The notes: a model not told the origin generated them from the sequence alone. A DNA stretch of 57,146 nucleotides from Methanomicrobia archaeon (GCA_015661395.1 JACWML010000005.1:1-57146); one strand, 5' to 3'; shown: positions 8,952 through 17,859, counted from the stretch's first letter. Numbers and translations: made by a program.

Positions 8952-9628
8952 CTGAAATACCCCCGGTACAATGGGTTCAGAATATACACGATCGAGAGTA
9001 GCAGGAGAACGACGGAGATAATCGAATAACTCGTTCCGATCGCGTAGAGAATGAGGATGAGCAGGAGCAATGCGCCCACGACAGCGAGGGTAATTGTGTT
9101 TCTAACTTTCGGGTACTCGATATCGCTCACCATCAGTCCTGCGAGGACGAGAGCGACTGCCAACAGGCCGACGGCTGGAAGTCCAGCAAGAACATATAGC
9201 GCGACTATCATGCCAGCCGCAGTGACGGGCAGCCCTGAAAAGGCGGCTTCCTGAGGGGCGACGTTGTACCGCGCAAGCCGCAACATCCCACTGACTAAAT
9301 ATAGGAACGACACGACGAAGATCAAAAAGAAGAGACTGCGATAGCCTACGGCGTCTCTGACCACGTAGTACACCAGGATTGACGGCGCCAACCCGAAAGA
9401 AACAAAATCTGCGAGTGAGTCGAGCTGGAACCCGAGGCTTCCTTGTCCTCGTGTTCTGGCTAGATAACCATCAGCTCCGTCGGCGAGGACGCACACAAGA
9501 ACAAACACTGCGGCGATACCAATGTTGTTGGCCTCTGCGAGAAAGAGGATGGCTAGCATGCCAAACAGCAAGTTCACTATTGTGGCAACATCCTGCTCTC
9601 TAATTTCCATATCAAAAGGTAATCTCAT
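8948..9628 (-). CDS. pssA: Archaetidylserine synthase (CDP-alcohol phosphatidyltransferase)
   Basis: A 226-residue integral membrane enzyme that transfers serine onto CDP-archaeol. The CDP-alcohol phosphotransferase motif is complete: DGADGYLAR near residue 50, then G, then LDSLAD. About six hydrophobic helices follow, as is normal for PssA. The gene starts with ATG overlapping the asd stop (ATGA), with GGTGAT directly before it. A second possible start is the ATG five codons in. It sits between the decarboxylase that uses its product (asd) and mptD. The membrane lipid made by this pair is archaetidylethanolamine. Confidence 0.9.
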   Translation of the reverse strand: MRLPFDMEIREQDVATIVNLLFGMLAILFLAEANNIGIAAVFVLVCVLADGADGYLARTRGQGSLGFQLDSLADFVSFGLAPSILVYYVVRDAVGYRSLFFLIFVVSFLYLVSGMLRLARYNVAPQEAAFSGLPVTAAGMIVALYVLAGLPAVGLLAVALVLAGLMVSDIEYPKVRNTITLAVVGALLLLILILYAIGTSYSIISVVLLLLSIVYILNPLYRGYFR

Positions 9629-10227
9629 ATCACCTGCCCCTGTATAAGCAACTTAGCGATTGTCGTCTTTCCCGCTTTGACTTTTTGCCCTCGCGATACG
9701 ACAAATGAATAACCGCTAGGGAGCGCAACGTCGACCCGTGAGCCAAATCGAATCATGCCTATTCTCTGGCCTCTCCCGAGAATTTCATTTTGCTTGACGT
9801 AGCATACGATCCGTCTGATAACTGCTCCTGAGATTTGGGTGACGACAACATTCCCTAGCCGAGTTCGTATAGTAATGCTGTTCCGCTCATTTTTGTCCGA
9901 TTCCTTATGAAAAGCGGGGAGCCTGCCTCCTTTGTGGTAACGTATGTCGATGACTTCGCCATCGACGGGAGATCTGTTGACGTGTACGTTATGGATGTTC
10001 ATAAAAATGCTGAGCTGGTTGTCTTGTATCTTGAGCACTCTGCCATCCGCAGGACTGACTACGTCGGTCGCGTCATGGCTTTCTGATAACCGTTCAGGAT
10101 CTCTGAAAAAAAGAAGAAGGAATAGCGTAAGGACCATTACGACGAACGCGTAAGGAGTGAAGAATCCCATGAACGCCGTTAGCGCGCCCCCCCCCAGAAT
10201 CCAATATTCAGACCCCTTAGCTAGCAC
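9625..10227 (-). CDS. asd: Archaetidylserine decarboxylase (PSD family)
   Basis: A pyruvoyl enzyme that decarboxylates archaetidylserine to archaetidylethanolamine. The 200 residues begin with two membrane segments, followed by SPADGRVLKI, FMNIHNVHVNRSP, and IRFGSRVD near residue 165. The Gly-Ser in FGSR is the expected self-cleavage site that makes the alpha subunit and pyruvoyl group. The start GTG at 10227 has a strong GGAGG eight bases upstream and overlaps the archaeosortase stop by 11 bases. A run of ten C on the plus strand (10188 onward) near the N-terminus is a place where sequencing slips are likely, but the frame is intact. Confidence 0.9.
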   Translation of the reverse strand: MLAKGSEYWILGGGALTAFMGFFTPYAFVVMVLTLFLLLFFRDPERLSESHDATDVVSPADGRVLKIQDNQLSIFMNIHNVHVNRSPVDGEVIDIRYHKGGRLPAFHKESDKNERNSITIRTRLGNVVVTQISGAVIRRIVCYVKQNEILGRGQRIGMIRFGSRVDVALPSGYSFVVSRGQKVKAGKTTIAKLLIQGQVI

Positions 10228-10999
10228 GCGTCACGCCTCCTTTCAGCAAATCAAATACGCCGACTACCATATCAAGCAATTCTGGGAGTATCAGGAATAC
10301 CAAGTAAGAGATGAGTAGCAACGCACCTAAGGATCCAATTTTTGCAATGACGTCGTGCGACACGTAGAAACTGTTTGCCGGCAATCCAAACCATTGGTTA
10401 CCGGTAGCTGTTAGCACAAACGCATCACGAAGGATGTTTAGAACGTAGATTGTGGGGACAGAGACCATGAATGCCGCCAATTTTCTGCGTGGAGGGGCAG
10501 CAACGCACGATATTACTCCAAGGAACAGTGCGATGCTTTCAATGCCAGTGCAGGCGAGAATGAATTGAACCGGGACGCCGTTAAGCGTCAACACGTTCCA
10601 ATTGGCCTGTACTGCCGGCACGCCGAAAGAGTTTAGTAGCAAGGCAGTCTGCGTTGCCACTGCGTCTATCAAAACGTGGCTGAGAGACGAAAACTGTGCG
10701 AAGGAGAAGTAAAAAACGCCTCCTACTGCTGCGGCTTTGGTTATTAGTAATGTTAAGTCGTCAGCTTTCGTCCACATCATATAGCCGACGTAGCCGCAAA
10801 AAACGGCGACTAGAAGACATACTAGTACGTTGAAATAGTCGTCAATTGCGAGATAATAGACGGGCTGGTACGCCCAGTTCAGCGCGAAAAAAACCCAGCC
10901 GGCAGCTCCGAGCTGATATGTGAATTTACGCGGCGCAGCGATTGCTATTATGAAAAGAACGAGCGCAATCCACAACAAAGTTTGCATTAAGTCCACCAA
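10217..10999 (-). CDS. artA: Archaeosortase, ArtA-like membrane transpeptidase
   Basis: A 260-residue multi-pass membrane protein of the exosortase/archaeosortase family. These enzymes cut C-terminal PGF-CTERM-type anchors of surface proteins and attach the protein to lipid. The catalytic triad is visible: cysteine in LACTGIES near residue 157, arginine in VLNILRDAFV, and histidine in FYVSHDVIAKIG, with WFGLPAN between them. These surroundings are ArtA-like. It is the first gene of a minus-strand operon with asd and pssA, which make archaetidylethanolamine, the proposed lipid partner. No substrate protein with a PGF-CTERM tail was seen in this window. Confidence 0.88.
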   Translation of the reverse strand: MVDLMQTLLWIALVLFIIAIAAPRKFTYQLGAAGWVFFALNWAYQPVYYLAIDDYFNVLVCLLVAVFCGYVGYMMWTKADDLTLLITKAAAVGGVFYFSFAQFSSLSHVLIDAVATQTALLLNSFGVPAVQANWNVLTLNGVPVQFILACTGIESIALFLGVISCVAAPPRRKLAAFMVSVPTIYVLNILRDAFVLTATGNQWFGLPANSFYVSHDVIAKIGSLGALLLISYLVFLILPELLDMVVGVFDLLKGGVTRAS

Positions 11000-11131
11000 C
11001 GCGCCGTATCACTATATCAGTACACAACGCCTTATAATAAAACTGGCATATAACCATTTTGACTCCGCTTTTTGGCGTTGTTCTTTTGATCTGCGGTCGG
11101 AGTTTTGTCCGCGCTAGCGTGGCAGTAACGG

Positions 11132-11143
11132 TCTATATATTTA
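11132..11143 (+). promoter_or_regulatory. TATA-type promoter element of tfs
   Basis: TCTATATATTTA, a strong archaeal TATA-like box about 63 bases before the tfs start. The 206-base gap between artA and tfs holds this element and presumably the divergent artA promoter, for which no clear box was seen. Confidence 0.6.
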
Positions 11144-11205
11144 TCGTACGAGAGACAAAGAAGTCATTCATAAGAAGCGATGCGTAATCGGTATCTGTGA
11201 TCGAA

Positions 11206-11523
11206 ATGGAATTCTGTCCAAAGTGCAAGAGTATCATGGTTCCTGAAGAAGGCTTCGTGAAGTGCCGGACGTGTGGTTTCACAAAAGAAAAAGGTCAATT
11301 AGATAAGAAGAAACACCTTCACGAAATCTCTCGCAATACACGAACCATGTTGGTGATCGAAAGCGAGTCAGAAGACGGCAAGCCCACAATCAAAGCGCAT
11401 TGCTCTGAATGTGGCAACGATAAAGCCTATTGGTGGCTTAGACAATTGCGTTCCGCCGATGAGAGCGAGGTACGGTTCTTTCGATGTACGAAGTGCGGCA
11501 AGACGTGGCGAGAATACGACTAA
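11206..11523 (+). CDS. tfs: Transcription factor S (TFIIS-like cleavage factor)
   Basis: TFS helps stalled archaeal RNA polymerase cleave backtracked RNA. The protein has two zinc ribbons: an N-terminal one (FCPKCKS and CRTCGF) like RNA polymerase subunit Rpb9, and a C-terminal one (HCSECGNDKAYWW and RCTKCGKTWREYD) like TFIIS. In the C-terminal hairpin canonical TFS has an acidic D-E pair; here the tip reads RSADESEVRFFRC, so the acidic DE is present. The ATG at 11206 gives the family N-terminus MEFCPKC and has GTGAT upstream. A GTG three codons earlier (11197) is the alternative start. Confidence 0.95.
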   Translation: MEFCPKCKSIMVPEEGFVKCRTCGFTKEKGQLDKKKHLHEISRNTRTMLVIESESEDGKPTIKAHCSECGNDKAYWWLRQLRSADESEVRFFRCTKCGKTWREYD

Positions 11524-11661
11524 TTGCTAGAGATAGCGCCTACGGACCGCTTACGCAAAAACGTGCCAGAAACAAAGCGGACTTCATCGGCCACGCGAAC
11601 CAATCGGATACAACATTGAAACCTCAGTAGTAAGTACGCACGGTCGACTCTAGTTTTGCAA

Positions 11662-12348
11662 ATGGATATCGAAGTCGTATTGGTGAATCCTGTTTATGAA
11701 GGTAACGTGGGCGCTGTGGCTCGCGTTATGAAGAACTTTGGTTATTCGGAGCTGACACTAGTCAACCCGTGTGAGCTGGGTGCTTTCGCACACGCGATGG
11801 CGTCGCATGCCCAGGATGTTCTCGACACAGCGCGGCGTAAGACACTTGAAGATGTTCTAGTTGCTTCCAATTTGATTATAGGGACGACTGGAATTGCCGG
11901 GTCAAGAGCTAGTCTTAGGGCGCCGTACCAGCTTGCGAGGCTCGGCGTTAAGCTCTCCGAAATGCGCGGCATCGCCTCAATACTGTTTGGCGCTGAAGAT
12001 CAAGGACTTTCGAATGAAGTGTTACAAGAATGCGACGTTGTCGTCAACGTCGAAACAAGCGCGAAATATCCAGTAATGAACATTTCGCACGCTGCTGCAG
12101 TCATATTGTACAGTATAGCTAGCGCTACGACTCCTGCTGAAAGACGAACGGTCGCCACCCACGCTGACCTGGACCGATTGCTTCAGCATACCAGCGAAGT
12201 TCTCGAAGAAATCGATTTTCCGGCGCACAAACGGCGTCGCGTGCTTCTCAACATTAAGCGCATCTGTGGCAGATCAGAACTGAGCAGTTCAGAGGTGAGA
12301 ACGCTTAGAGGCGTACTAAGCAGAATAGAACTCCGTCTCAGACGATGA
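11662..12348 (+). CDS. SPOUT RNA methyltransferase, TrmJ-like
   Basis: A SPOUT-class (trefoil knot) RNA methyltransferase. It begins with the family pattern VLVNPVYEGNVGAVARVMKN, followed by the middle LIIGTTG and the knot segments ILFGAEDQGLSNE and YPVMNISHAAAVILY. This set matches TrmJ, which makes 2'-O-methylated nucleotide 32 in tRNA. Archaeal TrmJ mainly methylates C32. The C-terminal helical tail of about 70 residues is usual for the group. The ATG at 11662 is preferred over the TTG two codons earlier. It is convergent with the MTAP gene, with only two bases between them. Confidence 0.85.
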   Translation: MDIEVVLVNPVYEGNVGAVARVMKNFGYSELTLVNPCELGAFAHAMASHAQDVLDTARRKTLEDVLVASNLIIGTTGIAGSRASLRAPYQLARLGVKLSEMRGIASILFGAEDQGLSNEVLQECDVVVNVETSAKYPVMNISHAAAVILYSIASATTPAERRTVATHADLDRLLQHTSEVLEEIDFPAHKRRRVLLNIKRICGRSELSSSEVRTLRGVLSRIELRLRR

Positions 12349-12350
12349 GG

Positions 12351-13205
12351 TTACTTGAGGTACTTTCCCACAATCGGACGAAGCTTTTCCAACACCTCGT
12401 CTGAAATGGCCTCTGTGCTCGTCACTATAGCGTCCTTCAGCGCGTGTCTGCACTGGCACGCGCCGTTTGTTATTGGGAGGTGGGGCACCACTTCCTGAAT
12501 AATTTCTTGCGTGCTGGCGGCATTTCTCTTGACGTTGTTTATGACTGTTTCGATAGTCACCTCTTCCTCGCGCCAGACGTCGTAATCAGTAACAGTGGCC
12601 AACATGCTGAAGCACATCTCTGCCTCTCTCGCGAGTTTTGCCTCCGGCATTGCCGTCATTCCTATGATGTCGAATCCCATATGTCGATATGCGTTCGATT
12701 CTGCGCGTGTCGAAAATTGCGGGCCCTCAATGCAGATGTACGTACCGCCTTTCGTGACAGTACATCCGACGCGTTGCGCCGCGCTATACAACTCGTGTGA
12801 CAAGTCGTGACAAAATGGGTCGGCGAAGCTTATGTGCACGCAAATATCGTCAAAAAATGTATTTGATCGCAGCGTAGTCCTGTCAAAAAGTTGGTCGGGG
12901 ATAACCATGTCAAGTGGCCGTATCTTCTCTTTGAGGCTGCCTACTGCGGAAATTGCGATAACAGTTGTGACGCCTAAGCTTTTCAGGGCGTAGATGTTCG
13001 CGCGATAATCTATGCGGCTCGGCGAAAAACGGTGTCCTGCTCCGTGTCTGGCCAAAAAAGCGCAAGCTCTTCCTTGCACCAGTCCGACGATCACGTCGCT
13101 TGATGGAGGACCAAATGGGGTGCTGATTGCCAGCGTTGTTGCATCTTCGAGGAGGTCCGGGTTGTAAAAACCGGTACCGCCTACAAAAGCAATTTCAGCG
13201 TTCAT
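12351..13205 (-). CDS. MTAP/purine nucleoside phosphorylase family protein
   Basis: A phosphorylase of the MTAP/PNP type, 284 residues. The phosphate loop is GGTGFYN near residue 8, with RHGAGHRFSPS and IDYRAN following and the substrate segment FSTRAESNAYR in the middle. The base-binding TAMPEAKLAREAEMC and TDYD motifs are clear. The aspartate-bearing TDYD suggests a 6-aminopurine (methylthioadenosine) substrate, but archaeal members also act on methylthioinosine. An open frame extends 52 codons upstream, but the ATG at 13205 overlaps the upstream stop as ATGA and matches the family start. It pairs with a phosphoribosyltransferase for purine salvage. Confidence 0.9.
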   Translation of the reverse strand: MNAEIAFVGGTGFYNPDLLEDATTLAISTPFGPPSSDVIVGLVQGRACAFLARHGAGHRFSPSRIDYRANIYALKSLGVTTVIAISAVGSLKEKIRPLDMVIPDQLFDRTTLRSNTFFDDICVHISFADPFCHDLSHELYSAAQRVGCTVTKGGTYICIEGPQFSTRAESNAYRHMGFDIIGMTAMPEAKLAREAEMCFSMLATVTDYDVWREEEVTIETVINNVKRNAASTQEIIQEVVPHLPITNGACQCRHALKDAIVTSTEAISDEVLEKLRPIVGKYLK

Positions 13206-13888
13206 TTTAGCTTCCAGCCCCCGTGACCAAGTGCTAGAACCCCTCTCCTCTGCATCTCTTTCAAGATCTCCGGCAGGCGTCCGGGTTGAGCTATGTCCAA
13301 ATGGATGGGATCGATCGAGAACCAATGGTTCAAGCCCGCTTTGATTGACTTTTCGTTCCACACCTCTTTTTTTTCCTTGGCCATAAGCTTCGTTATCAAG
13401 TCAATCATATCTTCGATAAAATTCCACGGATACACCACCCACATCCAATCTTCGAGAAAATCAGCAAAGTAGTCAGGCGTAGTTTCTGAGGTGAAGAGCA
13501 GCTGCAGTACCCCCGTCCTGCAGTCAGCCGGTTTGAACTCTTTCACGTAGTCTGAAGCGTGTTGAAGGCTTTTTCCCGTGTCCGCAATGTCGTCTACGAT
13601 AAGCACCCGTTTGTCCTTAACCATCTCTTCTGCGATCGGATATCGAACTCTACACTCGTCTGCCAAGCGAGCCGTCCCCACATAGTGTTCAACCTTGAGG
13701 CTGATTAAATCCGAAATGCCGAGAAAATCGCAGACCATACGGCCAGCAAACCAGCCCCCGCGCGCGAGCGCTACGATGACATCTGGCTCGTATCCTGACT
13801 CCACGACACTTGATGATAAATCGCGGCACAGGTCATAGATATAGTTCCAATTCGTCACCGTACATTTGATCTTTTCAGGAAGAGCCAT
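13202..13888 (-). CDS. Purine-type phosphoribosyltransferase
   Basis: A 228-residue phosphoribosyltransferase that joins a base with PRPP. The PRPP loop is VLIVDDIADTGKSL near residue 94, and the upstream VIVALARGGWFAGR is typical of the archaeal Gpt/HGPRT-like group. The C-terminal WMWVVYPWNFIED is also usual for that group. The tail of about 60 residues resembles an added helical domain. Together with the overlapping phosphorylase gene it would return methylthio-purine bases to nucleotides. Xanthine, guanine or hypoxanthine specificity cannot be assigned from the sequence alone. Confidence 0.85.
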   Translation of the reverse strand: MALPEKIKCTVTNWNYIYDLCRDLSSSVVESGYEPDVIVALARGGWFAGRMVCDFLGISDLISLKVEHYVGTARLADECRVRYPIAEEMVKDKRVLIVDDIADTGKSLQHASDYVKEFKPADCRTGVLQLLFTSETTPDYFADFLEDWMWVVYPWNFIEDMIDLITKLMAKEKKEVWNEKSIKAGLNHWFSIDPIHLDIAQPGRLPEILKEMQRRGVLALGHGGWKLK

Positions 13889-13908
13889 GGATCATCAGTC
13901 GAGAAATC

Positions 13909-13920
13909 ATAATATTTATT
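13909..13920 (-). promoter_or_regulatory. TATA-type element of the purine salvage pair
   Basis: Read on the minus strand this is AATAAATATT, about 25-30 bases before the ATG at 13888, so transcription probably starts at or just before the start codon. Confidence 0.5.
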
Positions 13921-14007
13921 TCTATCTGTTCTATGTTGTAGAGGAATAGAAAAGGAATATCATACAGCAAATGCTATTAGAGAGCGGTGGTTTAAAGGAG
14001 TTTTCCT

Positions 14008-14460
14008 ATGCGACTTGAACAAGACGATCTTAACGCGATAGGCGAAATAGTAGTGAGTCGCTATTTCAAAAAAGGCGGCCTCAAGTATACCAGTTTGAGA
14101 GACCCGCGGAGAATTTTTAAAGCGTACAACGAGGTGGACGAGCAGTACAAGGCGTATCCTCACATGAGTCGTGACTGGTACGTCTCCAACTCTGTCGATC
14201 GAGATGCATACATCGCAAGAACGTGGAAGGAACTGAAAAAGCTCGTAGATTTTTTGAATGACTTGAACGACAAAACCCTCTACAACTTTATAGTCCGCGC
14301 GGACAGCGAGCTGGCTTTAGCCAAAGTCGAAACTCAACGATCAGAGGTCTCAAAAGAGGCCGCGGCGATCGCGAGGAGGCACGATTACAAACTCTACCTT
14401 TTCACCGTGAAGGTCCCCAGCAATCTTGAGTACGACGTGGATGTTGTGAACGGCGACTGA
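14008..14460 (+). CDS. Hypothetical protein
   Basis: A 150-residue protein I do not recognise. The ATG has a good AAAGGAG eight bases upstream. It is charged and has no membrane segment or signal peptide. It contains an aromatic-rich middle (DWYVSNSVDRDAY) and a mostly helical part (TWKELKKLVDFLNDLND). The C-terminus is acidic (SNLEYDVDVVNGD). No cysteine or histidine metal site is apparent. It lies alone between divergent purine salvage genes and the convergent pantothenate gene, so context gives no function. Codon use looks like that of its neighbours. Confidence 0.75.
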   Translation: MRLEQDDLNAIGEIVVSRYFKKGGLKYTSLRDPRRIFKAYNEVDEQYKAYPHMSRDWYVSNSVDRDAYIARTWKELKKLVDFLNDLNDKTLYNFIVRADSELALAKVETQRSEVSKEAAAIARRHDYKLYLFTVKVPSNLEYDVDVVNGD

Positions 14461-14469
14461 GTCACACGC

Positions 14470-15219
14470 TCATCGCGCGAGAGACCTCAGCCGCTTCTGC
14501 ATGAGAGCGTACGACGCCTTCAAGTTCTCTATGTTATCAAACCTTGCTTTAAGCAAGTCCAACTCATATTCGTGACTCTCGCTTTTAAAGTGCTGCGCAA
14601 AACTGACGAGATTCTTAAACGCTCGTGTCACTTCGTCGACGATTGTGACGGTGCTCGCTACTGCAGTTCGAGAAAGCGGATTTAGATCGACAGTCAAAAC
14701 GGTTTTTCCGAGTTTAGCTAAAGCTTGAGCTCTATCGCCGTCTTCTAGCGGAACGAATACCACGTCGGCTTTGAATGTCCCGTTCTTGTCGACGTTTGCC
14801 CTGTCACTTGCTATGTGCGCGAGTTTGATGAAATCGAACCCGGTCAAAACGTTTACTACGCCGTACGCATGCAAGTGATCTGCAATTCTTTCTATTCGCT
14901 GTGCTGATGGATGAAACAGATTGATCTCTACGGGGATGCCTGTAATTGCGTGCAACTCGGCGATTTCGCCTGGCACGAGTGTGGCAGTGTTCCCATTAAC
15001 TGAGAGAACAGGGTGATTGGCGGTGAGCAAATGGGCACACGCAACTTTGGTAGCGTTGCGCGCACTCTCGCTCGTTTGCTCTCCCAGCAGATAATCAAAC
15101 GCTTCGCCTCTCCCGTGTGCAATAAGGCCGTGAGCACTGGCGATGCCTCGTTCATAGCCATCTACTAGTTTATTGCGTAACACCAGTGATGCGTAACGGG
15201 GATGTTCCTCAGAGACCAT
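14470..15219 (-). CDS. 4-phosphopantoate--beta-alanine ligase
   Basis: Archaeal phosphopantothenate synthetase (PPS, old DUF137). It joins 4-phosphopantoate and beta-alanine with ATP in coenzyme A synthesis, replacing the bacterial PanC route. Family marks along the 249 residues are HPRYASLVLRNKLVDG, LIAHGRGEAFDYLLGE near residue 31, LSVNGNTATLVPGEI, and VFVPLEDGDRAQAL with TVDLNPLSRTA. The partner pantoate kinase, often next door, is not in this window. The start ATG at 15219 matches the family N-terminus. It is divergent from nreA, which has its own TATA box in the 86-base gap. Confidence 0.93.
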   Translation of the reverse strand: MVSEEHPRYASLVLRNKLVDGYERGIASAHGLIAHGRGEAFDYLLGEQTSESARNATKVACAHLLTANHPVLSVNGNTATLVPGEIAELHAITGIPVEINLFHPSAQRIERIADHLHAYGVVNVLTGFDFIKLAHIASDRANVDKNGTFKADVVFVPLEDGDRAQALAKLGKTVLTVDLNPLSRTAVASTVTIVDEVTRAFKNLVSFAQHFKSESHEYELDLLKARFDNIENLKASYALMQKRLRSLAR

Positions 15220-15272
15220 AGTCGCTTCACGCGGGCGTCATTTCGTCTGATATAGCGCCCTTCGCAACCCCT

Positions 15273-15282
15273 TGTATATAAG
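15273..15282 (+). promoter_or_regulatory. TATA-type element of nreA
   Basis: TGTATATAAG, placed about 25-30 bases before the GTG start at 15306. This spacing implies a leaderless nreA mRNA and supports the GTG start. Confidence 0.55.
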
Positions 15283-15305
15283 CCTTCAGTGACAGATATG
15301 CTGTT

Positions 15306-16442
15306 GTGAGGAATGCTTCGGGACATCTAACTCGAAAAGAGCTCCTGCTGAACTCCTTTAAGCTGGGTAGATTAGAGAAGGATCTATTTGGTGCCACGCC
15401 GCCCTCCACGTTTGTCGGAAGATTCGGTTACCCTGAAGTTCTTGCGGGACCGTTGGTCTCCCCTATAGTTGGGGAGCCGGCACTCGCGGATACGCCGGAC
15501 AAGTGGCTTCATTTCAGCAGGGAGCAAATAATCGGGCTGAGGTCTAATCTGGTCCGATCCAATTTCAAGCTGAACGTACGAAATGCGCAAGATCCTGACC
15601 GACTGCTCAAGGAGACTCAGGAGCTTGCAATGGCCGCGCTTCCGGTCGACGTAGAGGTGAAGTTCTTGAAGCCGCCGAAGCGCACGCTTCGTTTTGACAG
15701 CATACTCACGCCTATGGGCCCGTCCGGCACCGTGACCGACATAGAGATAGTTGAGAATCCGCACGTCCCAAAGAAAGTGGATATGCTTGCCGATGATCGG
15801 GACATCAAGGCCGCAGAGGCGGCAACCATTTTGTACGAGGACTCAATATCTCCCTACCAAATAAGTCGGCTTCTGTCGGTCGGCACGTTGGGGAAAAAAC
15901 GTTTGATCGTCCCCACACGTTGGTCTATTACGGCAACCGATTCCATTCTGGGCAACAGTCTGTTGAAACGGGTGCGCAGTTACCCAGAGAACGCGGAGGT
16001 TCAGCTCTTTGTTTCAGAAGCATTTGGAAACCACTTTGAGATCCTGTTGATCCCTTGCGTGTATGCTTTCGGATGGACGGAAATGTGGCTTTCAGAGGCC
16101 GGAAAGGTCGAGATTGGCGACTTGTATGAAGATCGGATAACCAAGCCCGCGTATATGGATGGGGGCTATTACGCAGCCCGATTCTCTGCGCTCGAGTTTC
16201 TTGAGCAGCGAAGGAGGCAGGCCGCCATATACGTGATGCGTGAAGTCAAACCCACTTATGATATTCCTCTCGGAAGCTGGGTTATTCGAGAGCTCGTTAA
16301 GCAGGCTTTCTCCCAACAACCTCTGATATTTGAAAGTATCGCCGATGCCCTGCGAAGCGTCCGGGCCCGTGTCAAAGTTCCCGCCAACACTTTTTTTTTG
16401 AAAAAACAGCTGTCGCAGACAAATCTTGCGCAGTTTAGTTAA
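15306..16442 (+). CDS. nreA: DNA repair protein NreA family (no N-terminal zinc motif)
   Basis: A 378-residue archaeal NreA/NreB-type protein, linked in archaea to repair of mitomycin C damage. The body matches the family: FVGRFGYPEVLAGPL, DTPDKWLHFS, and RLIVPTRWSITATDS near residue 200. The C-terminus QTNLAQFS fits a PCNA-interacting box (Q-x-x-L-x-x-F-S/F), as reported for NreA. The N-terminal zinc-finger-like cysteines usual in many NreA proteins are absent, and an in-frame stop at 15279-15281 rules out an upstream extension. The GTG start is supported by a TATA box at the leaderless distance. Confidence 0.88.
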   Translation: MRNASGHLTRKELLLNSFKLGRLEKDLFGATPPSTFVGRFGYPEVLAGPLVSPIVGEPALADTPDKWLHFSREQIIGLRSNLVRSNFKLNVRNAQDPDRLLKETQELAMAALPVDVEVKFLKPPKRTLRFDSILTPMGPSGTVTDIEIVENPHVPKKVDMLADDRDIKAAEAATILYEDSISPYQISRLLSVGTLGKKRLIVPTRWSITATDSILGNSLLKRVRSYPENAEVQLFVSEAFGNHFEILLIPCVYAFGWTEMWLSEAGKVEIGDLYEDRITKPAYMDGGYYAARFSALEFLEQRRRQAAIYVMREVKPTYDIPLGSWVIRELVKQAFSQQPLIFESIADALRSVRARVKVPANTFFLKKQLSQTNLAQFS

Positions 16443-16590
16443 ATGAAAAGTTTGGGGATAGCATATGCCAGCGCATAGCGGCAGCAGCGTTAAAATGCAT
16501 CCCAAAACTTATTACTTCTGGAGTTAATGCCACAAGTTAAGATCGGCACTGATCCGGTCTGAGCGAAGCAAACTGGAACGAGGAGTGCAA

Positions 16591-17691
16591 ATGGCCGTAA
16601 AAGTGGCAATAAATGGTTATGGAAACATCGGTAAGCGGGTTGCAGACGCAGTAGCGAAGCAGGATGACATGAAGCTAGTCGGAGTGGCAAAAACGCGGCC
16701 AAATTTTGAAGCCTTTGTCGCTGTTCAGAAGGGCTATAACCTCTATGCATCTGAAGAGGACAAGATAGCTGCTTTTAATGCCGCAGGCCTGGAGGTCGCC
16801 GGCACGACGATGGACATGCTAGGCGAAGCTGATGTTGTGGTGGATGCGACCCCGGAAGGAATGGGTGCGCAGAACCTAGAAGCGACCTATAAGAAGCTAG
16901 GCATCAAGGCCATATTTGAAGGCGGGGAGAAACATAACGCGATTGGAACCTCATTTAACGCCTACTGCAACTATCAGGAAGCCTTTGGCAAGAGTTACGT
17001 TCGGGTCGTATCCTGCAATACGACCGGATTGTGTCGCTCTCTGTCCGCGATAGATAACGTCGCCGGCATCAAGAAGGCGCGAGTCGTCCTTGTGCGCAGG
17101 GGTGCTGACCCTATACAAGTCAAGAAAGGGCCGATAAACGCGATTATTCCAAATCCGCCTACGGTTCCGTCGCACCACGGCCCAGACGTGAATACCGTGA
17201 TGCCGGGGTGGGACGTCGCGACGATGGCAGTGCTCGTCTCGACAACGCTTATGCATCAGCATAACCTTATGATCGAAGTCGAAAACAGCGTCTCTCGTGA
17301 AGATGTGCTTAGGGAGTTTTATAGCCGTATGAGGCTGATGTTGGTGCGGGCAGGAGATGGGTTAGGCTCTACCGCGGAGATTATCGAGTTAAGCAGAGAC
17401 CTTGGAAGGCCGCGTTATGACCTCTGGGAGATCCCGATTTGGGAAGAAAGCGTTAACGTCGTGGGCAAAGAGGTATTCTACATGCAGGCCGTTCATCAAG
17501 AGGCCGACATAATTCTGGACAATATCGATTGCATTAGGGCGGTCACGGAGACTGAAAAAGATCCACAAGCGTCGATCCGAAAAACTGACAAAGCAATGGG
17601 AGTTATGGGTTCTTTTAGGCCGCCGCAGTGCCTCGAAGACAATCCTGAGGAGCTTCGCGAAATTCACCGCAAGTCGTGGGGGACCGAATAA
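16591..17691 (+). CDS. gap: Glyceraldehyde-3-phosphate dehydrogenase, archaeal type II
   Basis: Archaeal phosphorylating GAPDH, which interconverts glyceraldehyde-3-phosphate and 1,3-bisphosphoglycerate in glycolysis and gluconeogenesis. The Rossmann start is [15 protein letters not shown], the catalytic cysteine lies in [11 protein letters not shown] near residue 140, and [20 protein letters not shown] carries the substrate site. The body ends where most archaeal enzymes do (about 335-340 residues), and a polar tail of roughly 25 residues follows. The ATG at 16591 has GAGGAGTG six bases upstream; the GTG two codons earlier would sit on that ribosome site. It appears monocistronic. Confidence 0.95.
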   Translation: MAVKVAINGYGNIGKRVADAVAKQDDMKLVGVAKTRPNFEAFVAVQKGYNLYASEEDKIAAFNAAGLEVAGTTMDMLGEADVVVDATPEGMGAQNLEATYKKLGIKAIFEGGEKHNAIGTSFNAYCNYQEAFGKSYVRVVSCNTTGLCRSLSAIDNVAGIKKARVVLVRRGADPIQVKKGPINAIIPNPPTVPSHHGPDVNTVMPGWDVATMAVLVSTTLMHQHNLMIEVENSVSREDVLREFYSRMRLMLVRAGDGLGSTAEIIELSRDLGRPRYDLWEIPIWEESVNVVGKEVFYMQAVHQEADIILDNIDCIRAVTETEKDPQASIRKTDKAMGVMGSFRPPQCLEDNPEELREIHRKSWGTE

Positions 17692-17859
17692 CCCGCAAAA
17701 AAGCCGTTGATGCGCGAAAAACGCACCCAGAGAGCGAAACGCGCCCTGCGCTGCGGTCAAAGCGAATGAAATGAAATATAATGTGGGCGACAAAATGGAC
17801 CGAAACTTAGGTGAGTATGTGCTGCCAGGCGAGAGCTTCGAAGTATCAGCACCTGGCAG

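Noticed and set aside
13206-13361. N-terminal extension of the MTAP gene
   Set aside because: It lies inside the phosphoribosyltransferase gene in another frame; ATGA overlap and family length support the start at 13205.
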